From: a virus
Direction: 5' to 3' (one strand)
Virus record (IMG/VR): IMGVR_UViG_3300028920_000037
Span: 1 to 64,000 of that record
Length of the DNA stretch: 64,000 nt
The notes under the pieces were generated by a model. It was not told the DNA's origin. It saw only the letters and a list, made by a program, of their open reading frames with translations, and did no database searches. Shown piece by piece: positions 1 to 8,423 of this stretch. The translations under genes were made by a program, and so were the position numbers. Position 1 is the first letter of the stretch; every line of letters starts with the position of its first letter.

Positions 1-1
1 G

Positions 2-706
2 AACATCCTCAATATGACAGATAAAGAGATCAGAGAGAATGCAGCAGGCGGCGGCGGAGGCGCTGGTGGAGGAGGCGGGGGAGGTAGCCTTGCTGGTGAC
101 CTCGGCGGTGGAGAAGATATCTTTGGCGGCGGCGACGAAAGCGGAGGAGACTTTGATCTTGGGGGTGACCTTGGCGGAGACGAAGCGGGCGGTGAAGAGG
201 ACACCACAGGAGGCGAAGAAGACGAAGAAGATCTCACTGCAGCTGATGATCATGATGAGGACGAAAACAACAATAGGATCCTTACGTCAGGAGACGACCA
301 AGGAAAGTCAGAACGACTACCTGTCAAGCCCAGCGCTCGAACTACGCACAATAGAAAGGTTCGATACGCTAAGAGCGGTCATACAGACGTTGGATTGGTT
401 GATTTTGCAAAGATGCTAAAACCAGATACGCTTGGTAGCGTCTATGATAGCGACTTCTTTAGGGTGTTTGGTAAGAATAGCGTCAGCGAAAGTGATGATC
501 GTACAACAAAAACAACGCTTGTCATGTCGCCAGATATTGTCTCGATGCTCGAGCGCATGAGGATCAAGGTTGGCATCAAGTCCAAGGGTTCTGTTTCGTC
601 TGGAAGCATCATCTCTGAAGGAATCGATGTCCAAGATGAGATCGATGTTACGCATACCGACGTCATCGACGGGCTAGATATTGATGATTGGAGAGAACAG
701 AAATGA
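2..706 (+). CDS. C-terminal part of probable portal protein (gp20-like), open at left edge
   Basis: The frame is open to the window edge. The codons before the first ATG (14) read N-I-L-N and continue M-T-D-K-E-I-R-E, which resembles the last helix of T4-type portal proteins (ILxMTDxEI). After it comes a Gly and Asp/Glu-rich tract to about residue 85, with GDLGG/GEDIFGGG repeats, then about 145 ordinary residues containing VMSPDIVSMLERMRIKVG. The position just before the prohead protease, scaffold and capsid genes is where gp20 lies in T4. The alternative is a separate acidic protein starting at ATG 14. The similar DDLGG repeats in the scaffold gene at 4549 suggest a shared disordered acidic linker. 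The portal call is inference from a short match plus gene order. Confidence 0.6.
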   Translation, partial: NILNMTDKEIRENAAGGGGGAGGGGGGGSLAGDLGGGEDIFGGGDESGGDFDLGGDLGGDEAGGEEDTTGGEEDEEDLTAADDHDEDENNNRILTSGDDQGKSERLPVKPSARTTHNRKVRYAKSGHTDVGLVDFAKMLKPDTLGSVYDSDFFRVFGKNSVSESDDRTTKTTLVMSPDIVSMLERMRIKVGIKSKGSVSSGSIISEGIDVQDEIDVTHTDVIDGLDIDDWREQK

Positions 707-1539
707 GCTCGCGAACCCACAACAAGAAGCGAAACGTGATCTTGGTGTACGAGTTCCTGATTCGAGCCATCTCGAAGGCGCTGATGGAAGACGACAAGCG
801 TCGTCAGGCCGCGGCGCTGAAGGTCATCAGGAGGAACTTCAAGCCAGGAACTGAACTCTACAAGGAGTTTAGGCTTGCAAATGCGATGTACACGTCGACG
901 GTCTCAACTTCTTCGGTCGCCTCATCGATCATGAGTGAGGCAAAGACCGCTGTGAGGGACATCGATGAGCGGAAGTTGAATCGAGAAAAATCGATCCTCA
1001 TCCGTGAGATCAACTATTCACTTGGACAGGACGTTTACGACGAACCGATTCCAGACTATACAATTCTGGCAACAATCCAGACGTTATTCAACGAGTGGCG
1101 TCGTACTTCTGACCTCGGTCGCCTTGCGGAATACGAAGACAAAGTGAATAGGTGGTTGGTCACTGAGAAGACGCGAGAGGAGACGCCCATTTCCGATCTA
1201 GATCCAGGCACGTCGCGTCTGATGACGAGCATCATCTCTCGCAAGCTCAACGAGAAGTACGCCGATAAGCTTACGTCAGAGCAGAAAGAGATCATCAGGA
1301 TCTATGCACTCAGTGAGGCGGCTGGAGCGGATACAAGGATCGAGGCGTTCCTCTCTGATATCAAGGAACGCCTCGAAATCCAGCTCGCTCATACAGATTC
1401 GAATGGAAAGCAGATCGATGAGATCAAGCAGATGCTTCTTGATGAGAACCTTGAGACCGTCGACGATGACACGATTACGAGGTTTATGCTGTACGTAAAG
1501 CTCGGTTCAGAGCTGACAGGAGGGAAGAATGTCCAATAA
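703..1539 (+). CDS. Unknown head-module protein, 278 aa
   Basis: I do not recognise this protein. ATG 703 overlaps the previous stop as ATGA and gives MSSRTHNKKRN; an earlier in-frame start at 688 is less likely. The protein is charged and predicted mostly helical, with no signal peptide or membrane segment. Notable segments are VILVYEFLIRAISKAL near the N-terminus and a C-terminal helical half rich in Lys, Glu and Ile. It sits between the portal-like end and the protease gene, where T4 carries the small core genes 67 and 68, so a role in head assembly is plausible. That is context only. Confidence 0.8.
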   Translation: MSSRTHNKKRNVILVYEFLIRAISKALMEDDKRRQAAALKVIRRNFKPGTELYKEFRLANAMYTSTVSTSSVASSIMSEAKTAVRDIDERKLNREKSILIREINYSLGQDVYDEPIPDYTILATIQTLFNEWRRTSDLGRLAEYEDKVNRWLVTEKTREETPISDLDPGTSRLMTSIISRKLNEKYADKLTSEQKEIIRIYALSEAAGADTRIEAFLSDIKERLEIQLAHTDSNGKQIDEIKQMLLDENLETVDDDTITRFMLYVKLGSELTGGKNVQ

Positions 1540-2182
1540 ACGCCTCCTGAGGTCATGGCCGACATTTGAAGAACCACCCAGGCGTATCAGCGAAGCTGCA
1601 AACGTATCGAAGGAAAAGGGACGTATCGTCCTGACAGGTATCCTTCAAAAGGCAGATACGTTGAATCAGAACGGTCGCATCTATCCGTGTTCGGTGTTGA
1701 GCAGAGAAGTTGAGAACTATCAGAAGTACATCCTTGAACGTCGTGCTACTGGAGAGCTTGATCATCCCGATTCTTCTGTCGTCAGTCTGAAGAACGCCAG
1801 TCACAACATCATCGAAGCTTGGATGGAAGGCAACGTTGTCTATGGTCGTGCCATGCTGCTGAATACGCCGTCCGGAAGGATCCTGCAAAATCTGCATGAG
1901 GACGGAATTAAGCTGGGCATCTCCTCGCGAGGTGTCGGTTCGACTGAGCGTGACGGTGACTACTACATTGTTCAGGACGATTTCCAACTGATCTGTTGGG
2001 ATTTTGTCAGCGAACCTTCAACGCCGGGTGCGTTCATGCTCCCGGAGCACGCAGCGTTCATGCCTGAGGGTATGGAAATCAAGGGAGAGATGACAATTGC
2101 TGAGCGCGTTCGAGAATCACGCGCGCCAGTAGATACGATAGATGCAATTGTGTCAGACCTTCTTTCAATGAGGAACAGGTGA
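1529..2182 (+). CDS. gp21: Prohead core protease, gp21-like
   Basis: This is a serine protease of the T4 gp21 / assemblin-like family, which cleaves scaffold and capsid N-termini during head maturation. Visible motifs are the early NQNGRIYP segment (47-53), the catalytic His in TGELDHPDSS (His79) and the nucleophile in GISSRG (Ser132/133). A conserved WDFVSEPSTPGA follows at 157-168. The length of 217 residues is near that of T4 gp21. ATG 1529 overlaps the upstream stop and follows GGAGGGAAG, a strong ribosome binding site. Its place upstream of the scaffold and capsid genes agrees with the call. Confidence 0.93.
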   Translation: MSNKRLLRSWPTFEEPPRRISEAANVSKEKGRIVLTGILQKADTLNQNGRIYPCSVLSREVENYQKYILERRATGELDHPDSSVVSLKNASHNIIEAWMEGNVVYGRAMLLNTPSGRILQNLHEDGIKLGISSRGVGSTERDGDYYIVQDDFQLICWDFVSEPSTPGAFMLPEHAAFMPEGMEIKGEMTIAERVRESRAPVDTIDAIVSDLLSMRNR

Positions 2183-2186
2183 AGAA

Positions 2187-2537
2187 ATGCCGCTAGGTAA
2201 CCCAAGTGAAGGATTCCAGAACGCTCAGGCGTACCAGGCACCTGGGCTTCCGTTCGTTCGTACGACATCGTCGCAGGAGCAGATCAAGTTTCCAAACGTA
2301 TCACGATCGATCCACGTCACCGCAGACGGTGGAGACGTTGCGGTGTACTTCGCAGAAAATGCGCCAGCCACTCGTCAGTTCACAGTGAAGTCGGGTACGA
2401 CGATAGAGCTATCTGTACGTGTGAAGGACCTATGGGTGAACCCTGCGTCTGCTGTGAGCGTGTTTGCAGCGCTAACGACAATTCCCAGAGATGCTATGCC
2501 TGTCTTGACGGGAAGCAACTGGGAAGGTATCGAGTGA
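2187..2537 (+). CDS. Small beta-rich protein, possible capsid decoration
   Basis: I do not recognise this 116-residue protein. It begins four bases after the protease stop with GGTGAAGAA before the ATG. The sequence alternates short hydrophobic strands with polar turns (HVTADGGDVAVYFAEN, RQFTVKSGTTIELSVRVKDLWV), as in a single beta-sandwich of the kind that decorates capsids or tails. It has no cysteines, membrane segment or signal peptide. The head-gene context suggests a virion protein. Its stop overlaps the GTG start of the deformylase, so the two are probably translationally coupled. Confidence 0.75.
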   Translation: MPLGNPSEGFQNAQAYQAPGLPFVRTTSSQEQIKFPNVSRSIHVTADGGDVAVYFAENAPATRQFTVKSGTTIELSVRVKDLWVNPASAVSVFAALTTIPRDAMPVLTGSNWEGIE

Positions 2538-3037
2538 TCGTCAAACATCCATCGAAGGTGCTCGAACGTACGTGCAAGGAAGTTTTTGATTTTAATATGG
2601 CTTGGCCTATTGGTGAGGTCATGCTTGGTGCCTTGTTTGATTCGAAGGATGCTGTAGGCCTTGCGGCACCGCAGCTGAACCATTCCATACGAGTGATTGT
2701 TGTTGATCCATTTCCGAAGTTCAAGGATGGGAAGAGGATTGCAAGTGAATCAACAAGGATCATGGTAAATCCTCGTGTGATGTTTGAGTCCGTCGAACGA
2801 GACGTTGCGCTCGAGGGATGTCTTTCTTTCCCTGGACTGCAAATTCCAGTCGATCGCCCGAGAGATGTTACAATAGAGTACATGTTTAGCGATGGAGACA
2901 CCTGTAAAGAGCTATTGAACGGATGGCATGCTCGTGTTGTGCAACACGAAATAGATCATCTTGACGGCGTGACGATTCTTAGCAAGGCAAACAGGCAGCT
3001 TCGTCGGTCGTATACGAAGAAGATGAGGGCACGATGA
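2534..3037 (+). CDS. def: Peptide deformylase
   Basis: This enzyme removes the formyl group from the N-terminal Met of nascent proteins and is metal dependent. All three family motifs are present: GLAAPQ (42-47), EGCLS (94-98, metal ligand Cys96) and QHEIDHLDG (137-145, His138, Glu139, His142). I chose the GTG at 2534, which overlaps the previous stop as GTGA and follows GGGAAGG, because the product then starts MIVKHPSKVL, matching normal deformylase N-termini. The longer frame from 2432 adds residues unlike the family. The length of 167 fits a complete, compact enzyme. Phage deformylases are known, for example in cyanophages; here the gene lies inside the capsid module. Confidence 0.95.
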   Translation: MIVKHPSKVLERTCKEVFDFNMAWPIGEVMLGALFDSKDAVGLAAPQLNHSIRVIVVDPFPKFKDGKRIASESTRIMVNPRVMFESVERDVALEGCLSFPGLQIPVDRPRDVTIEYMFSDGDTCKELLNGWHARVVQHEIDHLDGVTILSKANRQLRRSYTKKMRAR

Positions 3038-3483
3038 AGGTTACGAAGCAGCAGCTCAAGGCACTGATCAAGGAGTGTCTCGTTGAGATCCTTGTTGAAG
3101 GAATCGAAAAGTCGCATGCTGATGTTGTTGCTGAGGCAGCCGAACGTTCTCGAACTGTGTCTCAACGTCCTCGACAATCGCAACAGCAACCGCGTGGCCT
3201 GCAACCGAGACCTGCGCTACACGCTGCTGTCAATGAGGTTGCAGGCCACGACAATACGTTGAGAGGGATCCTGACTGACACGGTTGTCACAACGATGCCT
3301 GCACAGTATGCCGCCGAAGGTCCCATGGCAATGTCAGGTGCTGCAGCGTTAGTTGAGTCGACAGATTCAGCCACACCAGTTGAGGATGGCAACAGCGCAT
3401 GGGCTGACATGGCATTCAATACATCCCGTCCTGATCCAACGAAGATTCTTGCATTGGGATTCAATCCGTCGTCGCAGGCGTGA
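3034..3483 (+). CDS. Unknown prohead/virion-type protein with LKALIKE N-terminus
   Basis: The start overlaps the deformylase stop (ATGA). The N-terminus MKVTKQQLKALIKECLVEIL is an amphipathic helix of a type that recurs in this window (genes at 3562 and 39314). The rest is low complexity: a QPRQSQQQPRG stretch near residues 46-60, then Ala, Ser and Thr-rich sequence ending FNPSSQA. No enzyme motif is visible. The context between protease and scaffold suggests a prohead core or internal head protein whose N-terminus may be a targeting and cleavage segment. The coding sequence contains a perfect 14-bp inverted repeat (3193-3250). Confidence 0.75.
   Translation: MKVTKQQLKALIKECLVEILVEGIEKSHADVVAEAAERSRTVSQRPRQSQQQPRGLQPRPALHAAVNEVAGHDNTLRGILTDTVVTTMPAQYAAEGPMAMSGAAALVESTDSATPVEDGNSAWADMAFNTSRPDPTKILALGFNPSSQA
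3193..3250. repeat. Perfect 14-bp inverted repeat inside a coding gene
   Basis: The arms CGTGGCCTGCAACC (3193-3206) and GGTTGCAGGCCACG (3237-3250) are exact reverse complements around a 30-base spacer. They lie wholly inside the gene at 3034. No T-tract follows, so it is not a standard terminator. It could be an mRNA structure or a product of template switching. Confidence 0.85.
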
Positions 3484-3525
3484 CTAGCCGCTAGCGTAAA
3501 TCGGCGTAATCTCTGTGAGTGTACC

Positions 3526-3531
3526 TATTTA
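3526..3531 (+). promoter_or_regulatory. TATTTA late-promoter-like hexamer
   Basis: One of the recurring TA(G/T/C)TTA hexamers. It lies in the 78-base gap after the gene ending at 3483, 30 bases before the ATG at 3562, which has its own ribosome binding site (CAGGGAGACG). The promoter role is inferred from recurrence. Confidence 0.45.
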
Positions 3532-3561
3532 CTTGTAGCACACCCGCAGGGAGACGTACAA

Positions 3562-3861
3562 ATGATCAAGAAGATCCGCTTGGATGCCAAGGCGCTTCGC
3601 GCACTAGTTCTTGACGAAGCCAAGAAGTTCAGCAAGATGAAGGATGTTGATTCCGTTTCAGCAAAGGAAGTCGACGCTGACGAGCTTGCTAATACCTTGG
3701 AGAAGAAGCACGACTTCACGATGGAGGAGGCAAAGGATGCCGCCGTAGCCATCATTGAAGCTCGCCGGCTTAAGGAAGAGGAAGTGAAGCTCATCCAACG
3801 TATCAAGAAGGTTCGCACAAAGCGAGCAGAGATCGGTCGAAAGTTGGGAAGCATCCTGTAA
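3562..3861 (+). CDS. Small helical prohead-core-like protein
   Basis: This 99-residue, highly charged, all-helical protein starts MIKKIRLDAKALRALVLDEAK. That start closely parallels MKKVVKLDAKQLGALV of the gene at 39314. The C-terminal half (MEEAKDAAVAIIEARRLKEEEVKLIQRIKKVRTKRAEI) looks like a coiled coil. There are no cysteines or membrane segments. It lies just upstream of the scaffold and capsid genes, where T4 carries the small core proteins gp67/gp68, so a prohead core component is the best guess. The start is supported by GGGAGACGTACAAATG. Confidence 0.8.
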   Translation: MIKKIRLDAKALRALVLDEAKKFSKMKDVDSVSAKEVDADELANTLEKKHDFTMEEAKDAAVAIIEARRLKEEEVKLIQRIKKVRTKRAEIGRKLGSIL

Positions 3862-3871
3862 GGAGTAACAG

Positions 3872-4501
3872 ATGCCCGGACAAGGTAAGTACACAGCCTA
3901 TTACGATCAGGCGTTCACTGGAAACGAAGACAAGAAGACCAAACTAGAGGAGATCTACGCAAAGGGAGTTTTCACTGAGGGAGGACCATACAACCAGTCA
4001 GACGTGATCGAGACTGGAAACGAGCGTATCCTTGCGATCGGTGATGCTGAGTCTGGGACAGGGTTTCTGCAGAAGGGTGACGCCGGCATGTTTCCAGATG
4101 GCGTTTATATGGACTTCAGGGGTTCTCCAAACAACCCCGACGAAGCAGACATCTCGACTGTTGGGTGGAAGAAAGCGGGTGATCCGCTCAACGCGTACAC
4201 TCCAGACGTTCGTTCGCCTGGTCCGGCACCAGGTGTCGACCTGTCGAGTACAGACACAAGCACCATTTCCGTTAACGCAGATGCGTCCGGTGGAGACTCA
4301 CGTGATGAGGCGCCTGGCGACCTTTCAAATGTTGAGGTTCTTAACCCGAACTACGATCCTGCGGAATCTGACGCTGAGAAGTACGACAACAAGGGAACGA
4401 GGAACCCGATCCACACAGGTCGCAAGATTCATGAGGTCGCAGCTGTTTCTGTTGACAGGCCGTTGAAGCTTGGAGACTCGATGCACCACGCAGATGAGTG
4501 A
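3872..4501 (+). CDS. Unknown acidic protein, 209 aa
   Basis: I do not recognise this protein. It starts MPGQGKYTAYYDQAFTGN after AAGGAGTAACAG, a good ribosome binding site, 10 bases after the preceding stop. It is acidic, rich in Asp, Gly, Ser and Pro, with few hydrophobic runs, which suggests an extended or partly disordered protein. No motif, signal peptide or membrane segment is visible. The head-module position suggests a head or scaffold-associated protein. Confidence 0.75.
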   Translation: MPGQGKYTAYYDQAFTGNEDKKTKLEEIYAKGVFTEGGPYNQSDVIETGNERILAIGDAESGTGFLQKGDAGMFPDGVYMDFRGSPNNPDEADISTVGWKKAGDPLNAYTPDVRSPGPAPGVDLSSTDTSTISVNADASGGDSRDEAPGDLSNVEVLNPNYDPAESDAEKYDNKGTRNPIHTGRKIHEVAAVSVDRPLKLGDSMHHADE

Positions 4502-4519
4502 TCGTGTGCGATTGCGTCA

Positions 4520-4527
4520 TATAGTTA
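4520..4527 (+). promoter_or_regulatory. TATAGTTA late-promoter-like motif before scaffold gene
   Basis: TATAGTTA lies 21 bases before the scaffold ATG at 4549. The same eight bases occur immediately upstream of the tmRNA (11590-11597). A ribosome binding site (TAGGAG / ACGAGG) lies between motif and ATG. Confidence 0.5.
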
Positions 4528-4548
4528 GTCTCTAGGAGAACTACGAGG

Positions 4549-6435
4549 ATGCCAACGACTAAGGAGCTGTACACAGAGGCGCTTGCAGACGCTCGCAAGG
4601 TTCGTGAGGTCGCTGTCAAAGATGCTCAGATGTCTGTACTTGAGGCGCTGACGCCTCGGATTAGGAACCTTGTTGAAGAACAGCTCCTCGGTGAAGAGTC
4701 TGTTGAAGGACCGCCTCGTATCCCACCGGGTGAAGAGACAGATGCTGAGACATCTGCTGACCAGGGACCCGGCACTGGGGCTGCTATGGGCGACGTAGCG
4801 GTCGTTGCTACTGCACCTGTAGGTCCTGTTTCATCGGGTGAAGAGTCCCCGTGTTGTGCCGATGAAGGCATGGTTGGCGTCTCCGATCCAGTAGCTGCCA
4901 TCATCAGGCAGTTTGAACTGAACATCGAAGGGATTGCTGCCCTTCAGCCGCTCCTTGAGGCAACGAGAGAGGGTGGAACGAAGGAAATCGAGCTTGCAAT
5001 GTACAAGCTTGCTGAGGAAATAGGCCGTTTAAGGAAGGCAAATGCCGACCTCCTGCACACAGCAGCATTTGGTCGAAAAATCACTCAGATGATTTCTGGA
5101 ATGGAGAATATGTATGACTACGTGCAGGAGGTAGTTTCCGATCCTGCACTCAAGACTTCTCTGTCAGAGAAGCTTGAAACCCACTACCAGGAACTGAAGA
5201 CACTCCGAGAGGGTACGATGAAGAACCGAAATCGCAATCGCAAGTTGAATGAAGACGCCGAACTCGACGCGGTCGGTGGTTCTGAGGAAGGCGCCGGCGA
5301 AGAGACGAAGACTGTTTCTTTGAACGTTGATGTGCCCGTGGATTTGGCTGATGAGCTCGTTGATAGTCTTAGTGACATTGAAATCGAACTCGATGATGAA
5401 GGCGGCGATGACCTCGGTGGCGAAGACGACCTCGGTGGCGATGACCTCGGTGGTGGAGAAGATGATGTCCTCGACGTTGGTGGCGGAGAGGGTGAAGAGG
5501 AGGATGAATTGCAGCTCAACTCAGTACAACTTTCTGACGATACGATCGTCGAGATCGATGAGAATATGCTGCGCCGCGAGCTGAGCAGGGAGCGCAAACG
5601 CCTTAGCGAGGAGGGCTTCCCAACGCCTTCGGCAGACGGTGCAGGCGTCGATTCGGCCGCGATGGATGACTTCGGCGGTGGAGCAGACGAAGGTGAACCC
5701 TTCTCTGATCTGGATGTCGAAGCTGACTGGCCTGGCGCACGAAACGCATCGGCAACGACAGAGTCGACCCGCGCAGATCATGATTCGACACAGTCGATGA
5801 CTGAGATGGACGAGCCTCCTGTCGCTGAAGGTGAAGGCATGGAAGACGAAGGCGCGACCTGCGAGAGTCTCGAGAAGAAGCTCGCCTACGAATTCCGAGT
5901 CCAGAAAGCAGCCAAGTCGAAGGGTGCAGAGCTTAAGCGCGAAGGTGCCAAGGCACGCAATGCTCGAAACACCAAGGCGTTCCAGGCCGTGAAGGCAAGG
6001 TACGTTGCGGAAGCGAAGCGCTATAGGGAAAGCGTTGAGCGTGCAAAGCAAATTAAGGCCAGCCTCACTGAGGCCAAGGCAAGGGGCCGCTCGAATAGCG
6101 GTTCGAACGCGGACGGAGACATCCGCAAGAAGTTGGCAGAATCGAATCTGAACAACGTGAAGCTGCAGTATGCAAACAAGCTCCTGCAGACTCAACTCCC
6201 GAACGCAAAGAAGCTGCAGATCGTCGAGCAGCTCGATGAGGCTAAGTCTCCTCGCGAGGCAAAGCTGATCTTCGAGAGCTCAGTGAAGCTGCTTGGTTCG
6301 GGTGAAAAGCCGAACAACCAGCGCCAGGGTGCCGGCACGGCATCGAGGGCGACGCGCTCCGGCAGCGCATCACAGACGACCCTTAATGAGGGTTTCGAGA
6401 TCAACCGCTGGTCACGACTCGCGGGGATCAAGTAA
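4549..6435 (+). CDS. Major prohead scaffold (core) protein, gp22-like
   Basis: This 628-residue protein lies directly upstream of the capsid gene and is very acidic. Residues 1-45 and about 120-230 are helical and coiled-coil-like. Residues 235-320 are an Asp, Glu and Gly tract with DDLGG repeats, and about 430-560 is a Lys, Ala and Glu-rich helical region (KKLAYEFRVQKAAKSKGAEL). The C-terminus ends FEINRWSRLAGIK. Position, composition and coiled coils fit the scaffold that fills T4-type proheads and is degraded by the gp21 protease. T4 gp22 is much shorter, so this one is enlarged. The family call rests on context and composition, not a signature motif. Confidence 0.75.
   Translation: MPTTKELYTEALADARKVREVAVKDAQMSVLEALTPRIRNLVEEQLLGEESVEGPPRIPPGEETDAETSADQGPGTGAAMGDVAVVATAPVGPVSSGEESPCCADEGMVGVSDPVAAIIRQFELNIEGIAALQPLLEATREGGTKEIELAMYKLAEEIGRLRKANADLLHTAAFGRKITQMISGMENMYDYVQEVVSDPALKTSLSEKLETHYQELKTLREGTMKNRNRNRKLNEDAELDAVGGSEEGAGEETKTVSLNVDVPVDLADELVDSLSDIEIELDDEGGDDLGGEDDLGGDDLGGGEDDVLDVGGGEGEEEDELQLNSVQLSDDTIVEIDENMLRRELSRERKRLSEEGFPTPSADGAGVDSAAMDDFGGGADEGEPFSDLDVEADWPGARNASATTESTRADHDSTQSMTEMDEPPVAEGEGMEDEGATCESLEKKLAYEFRVQKAAKSKGAELKREGAKARNARNTKAFQAVKARYVAEAKRYRESVERAKQIKASLTEAKARGRSNSGSNADGDIRKKLAESNLNNVKLQYANKLLQTQLPNAKKLQIVEQLDEAKSPREAKLIFESSVKLLGSGEKPNNQRQGAGTASRATRSGSASQTTLNEGFEINRWSRLAGIK
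5407..5457 (+). repeat. Short tandem repeat coding DDLGG units in scaffold gene
   Basis: Imperfect tandem units of GA(T/C)GACCTCGGTGG(C/T) encode consecutive DDLGG/EDDLGG motifs. The same peptide motif appears in the probable portal C-terminus near the left edge. The tract could expand or contract by slippage. Confidence 0.7.
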
Positions 6436-6462
6436 CGATTCTGACCAATCACGGAGAAACAA

Positions 6463-8355
6463 ATGTCCAAGTACTTTACTCTAGAGCAGCTTAGCGAAGG
6501 CGTCATGGAGAGGCACGTCGGTGCCGAACGCTCCCGCCTCGTTGAGAAGTGGAGCCGTACGGGTCTCCTGCGAGGCCTCGAAGGCAAGCGTCGTGAAAGC
6601 ATGGCGCAGCTCCTCGAGAACCAGGCTGTCCAGGTCCTCAAGGAAAGCAACGCACTGTCGACTGGTGGAGCAGGCCTGACGTCGTCCGGCCAGATCCAGG
6701 GCTTCAGCAACATCGCATTCCCGATCGTCCGCCGAGTGTTCGGTGGCCTTGTCGCGAACGAACTGGTTTCAATCCAGCCGATGTCACTGCCTTCGGGCCT
6801 GATCTTCTACATCGACTACACCTACGGGTCAAACGTCGGTGGAGACGCTGGCGTCGACCTTTCGTCATCCTCGACGAATGAGACCTACACTCGTGGCCAG
6901 TCACTGTACAACAACCCAGCAGGTAGGGGAGTCCAGAGTGGTTCTCTTGCGGCGGGTGGTATGTACGACCTCGTCGGCTCGGGTTACTCAAAGGTTCATA
7001 CTGGTTCGACAGCTGTGACAGTCGCCACGACGGCAATCGGTGCATGGACCGGCGCGAATGACACATTCGTTTCCGGAACAACTGTTGCTGCATCGACTGA
7101 CTTCACGGGCTCAAACGCCCAGTACGTCAGCTACGATGGCCAGATTGCAAAGGACCTCGACCTTGGCACTCTCGATCTCACCTACGTCCACCTCGCGGTC
7201 ACGGACCTCGCTTCGGCGATTCCGACGGGCAACGTCCTCGACGTTGACCAGATCGCAGTCACTGGCCTTTCTGTCCCGGGCGGCGCTCAGGCATGGGGAG
7301 AGGCATACCAGGCAGGAACAGGTGTCCTCAACCTGCGTCGTCACAACAAGCGTGGTAACTTCTCTGGTGGTGTTTGGACTCCAAACCCGCTGAACGGTAC
7401 GCACGTTCAGATGGCGCTTCGTCTGTCAAACGGTGGTGGAGCTCCTCAGGTCGGTACGGCAACGGTTTCGATGGCGGTTGCAGATACAGTCCAGACAGGA
7501 GACGCCGTCGGTGCTACGCTGACGATCCCGTCCTTCGAGTCTGACTTTGGCGCGACTCCTTCGCCTTCGATCCCGGACATCGACATCAAGATCGAGACGA
7601 TCTCGATCACTGCAACAACCCGCAAGCTTCGTGCTCGCTGGACGCCGGAACTCGCACAGGACCTCAACGCATACCACAGCACGGATGCAGAGGTTGAGCT
7701 CACCAGCATCCTGTCTGAGCAGGTTGCGCTCGAGATCGACCGTGAGATCCTCCACGAGCTCCTCACGCAGGCCAACGGTGCAAACCTCTACTGGAGCCGC
7801 GCGCCTGGCAAGTTCGTCGATAAGGAGACAGGCAAGCCGATCCGGCTCGCGAACTCGCTGTCCGTGGGTCCTGCATTCACGGGTACGGTTCAGGATTGGT
7901 ACCAGACGCTGGTTGAGACCATCGTCGATGTCGCCAACACGATTCACAGGAAGACCCTCCGCGGCGCAGCCAACTTTGTTGTGACTGGTCCGGACGTCTG
8001 CACGATCCTGGAATCCAGCGTCCTCTACAAGCCGAAGTACACGATCGATGGTGAAGGCCAGGTCGGCAACCCGATGACAATCGGTGCCGAGGCGATCGGT
8101 ACTGTGTCGAATCGCTTCACGGTCTACAAGGACCCGTACTTCCCGCGTAACCGCATCCTTGTCGGTTTCAAGGGTGGAAGCTACCTCGAAACGGGCTTCG
8201 TATACGCACCTTACGTGCCGCTCATCGTCACCCCGACGATCTACGCACCTGAGGACTTCACGCCTCGCAAGGGTGTGATGACCCGCTACGGCAAGAAGAT
8301 GGTCAGGAGCGATTATTATGGGACCGTTACGATTTTGGACATGAACATAATTTGA
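6463..8355 (+). CDS. gp23: Major capsid protein, gp23-like
   Basis: This is the main shell protein of the T4-type head. Diagnostic segments are the N-terminal delta region (VEKWSRTGLLRGLEGKRRES, then MAQLLENQAVQVLKE), followed by IAFPIVRRVFGGLVANELVS and QPMSLPSG near residues 87-112. The C-terminus YYGTVTILDMN is also typical. The wording resembles divergent (far-T4, RM378-like) capsid proteins more than T4 itself. The protease of this family cuts after (L/I)xE; LKE at 59-61 is the likely maturation site, leaving a product that starts SNALSTGG. At 630 residues it is longer than T4 gp23. The start follows ACGGAGAAACAA. An intrinsic terminator lies 30 bases downstream. Confidence 0.95.
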   Translation: MSKYFTLEQLSEGVMERHVGAERSRLVEKWSRTGLLRGLEGKRRESMAQLLENQAVQVLKESNALSTGGAGLTSSGQIQGFSNIAFPIVRRVFGGLVANELVSIQPMSLPSGLIFYIDYTYGSNVGGDAGVDLSSSSTNETYTRGQSLYNNPAGRGVQSGSLAAGGMYDLVGSGYSKVHTGSTAVTVATTAIGAWTGANDTFVSGTTVAASTDFTGSNAQYVSYDGQIAKDLDLGTLDLTYVHLAVTDLASAIPTGNVLDVDQIAVTGLSVPGGAQAWGEAYQAGTGVLNLRRHNKRGNFSGGVWTPNPLNGTHVQMALRLSNGGGAPQVGTATVSMAVADTVQTGDAVGATLTIPSFESDFGATPSPSIPDIDIKIETISITATTRKLRARWTPELAQDLNAYHSTDAEVELTSILSEQVALEIDREILHELLTQANGANLYWSRAPGKFVDKETGKPIRLANSLSVGPAFTGTVQDWYQTLVETIVDVANTIHRKTLRGAANFVVTGPDVCTILESSVLYKPKYTIDGEGQVGNPMTIGAEAIGTVSNRFTVYKDPYFPRNRILVGFKGGSYLETGFVYAPYVPLIVTPTIYAPEDFTPRKGVMTRYGKKMVRSDYYGTVTILDMNII

Positions 8356-8384
8356 CATGAATGTCATCTGAACTTTCGCTTGAG

Positions 8385-8421
8385 CGCCCTAGCATGTCTA
8401 GGGCGTTCGCTTTATCTTTTT
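8385..8421 (+). terminator. Intrinsic terminator after the capsid gene
   Basis: A perfect 8-bp stem CGCCCTAG / CTAGGGCG with loop CATGT (8385-8405) is followed by TTCGCTTTATCTTTTT. It closes the capsid transcription unit and separates it from the homing endonuclease promoter. Confidence 0.85.
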
Positions 8422-8423
8422 AA

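Noticed and set aside
42-200. CRISPR-like or satellite repeat at the left edge
   Set aside because: The repeats encode Gly/Asp-rich protein in frame, are irregular in length and have no spacers.
39-419. 126-codon + strand frame overlapping the left-edge gene
   Set aside because: It is an alternative reading of the Gly/Asp-rich repeats with no independent start signal.
5521-6195. 224-codon antisense frame within the scaffold gene
   Set aside because: The composition (Cys, Leu, Arg-rich) is typical of a shadow of a Lys/Glu/Ala-rich gene; no motif is seen.
7426-8367. 313-codon open frame antisense to the capsid gene
   Set aside because: It mirrors the strong codon bias of the capsid gene, has an Arg- and Asp-rich composition, and no ribosome binding site or motif.
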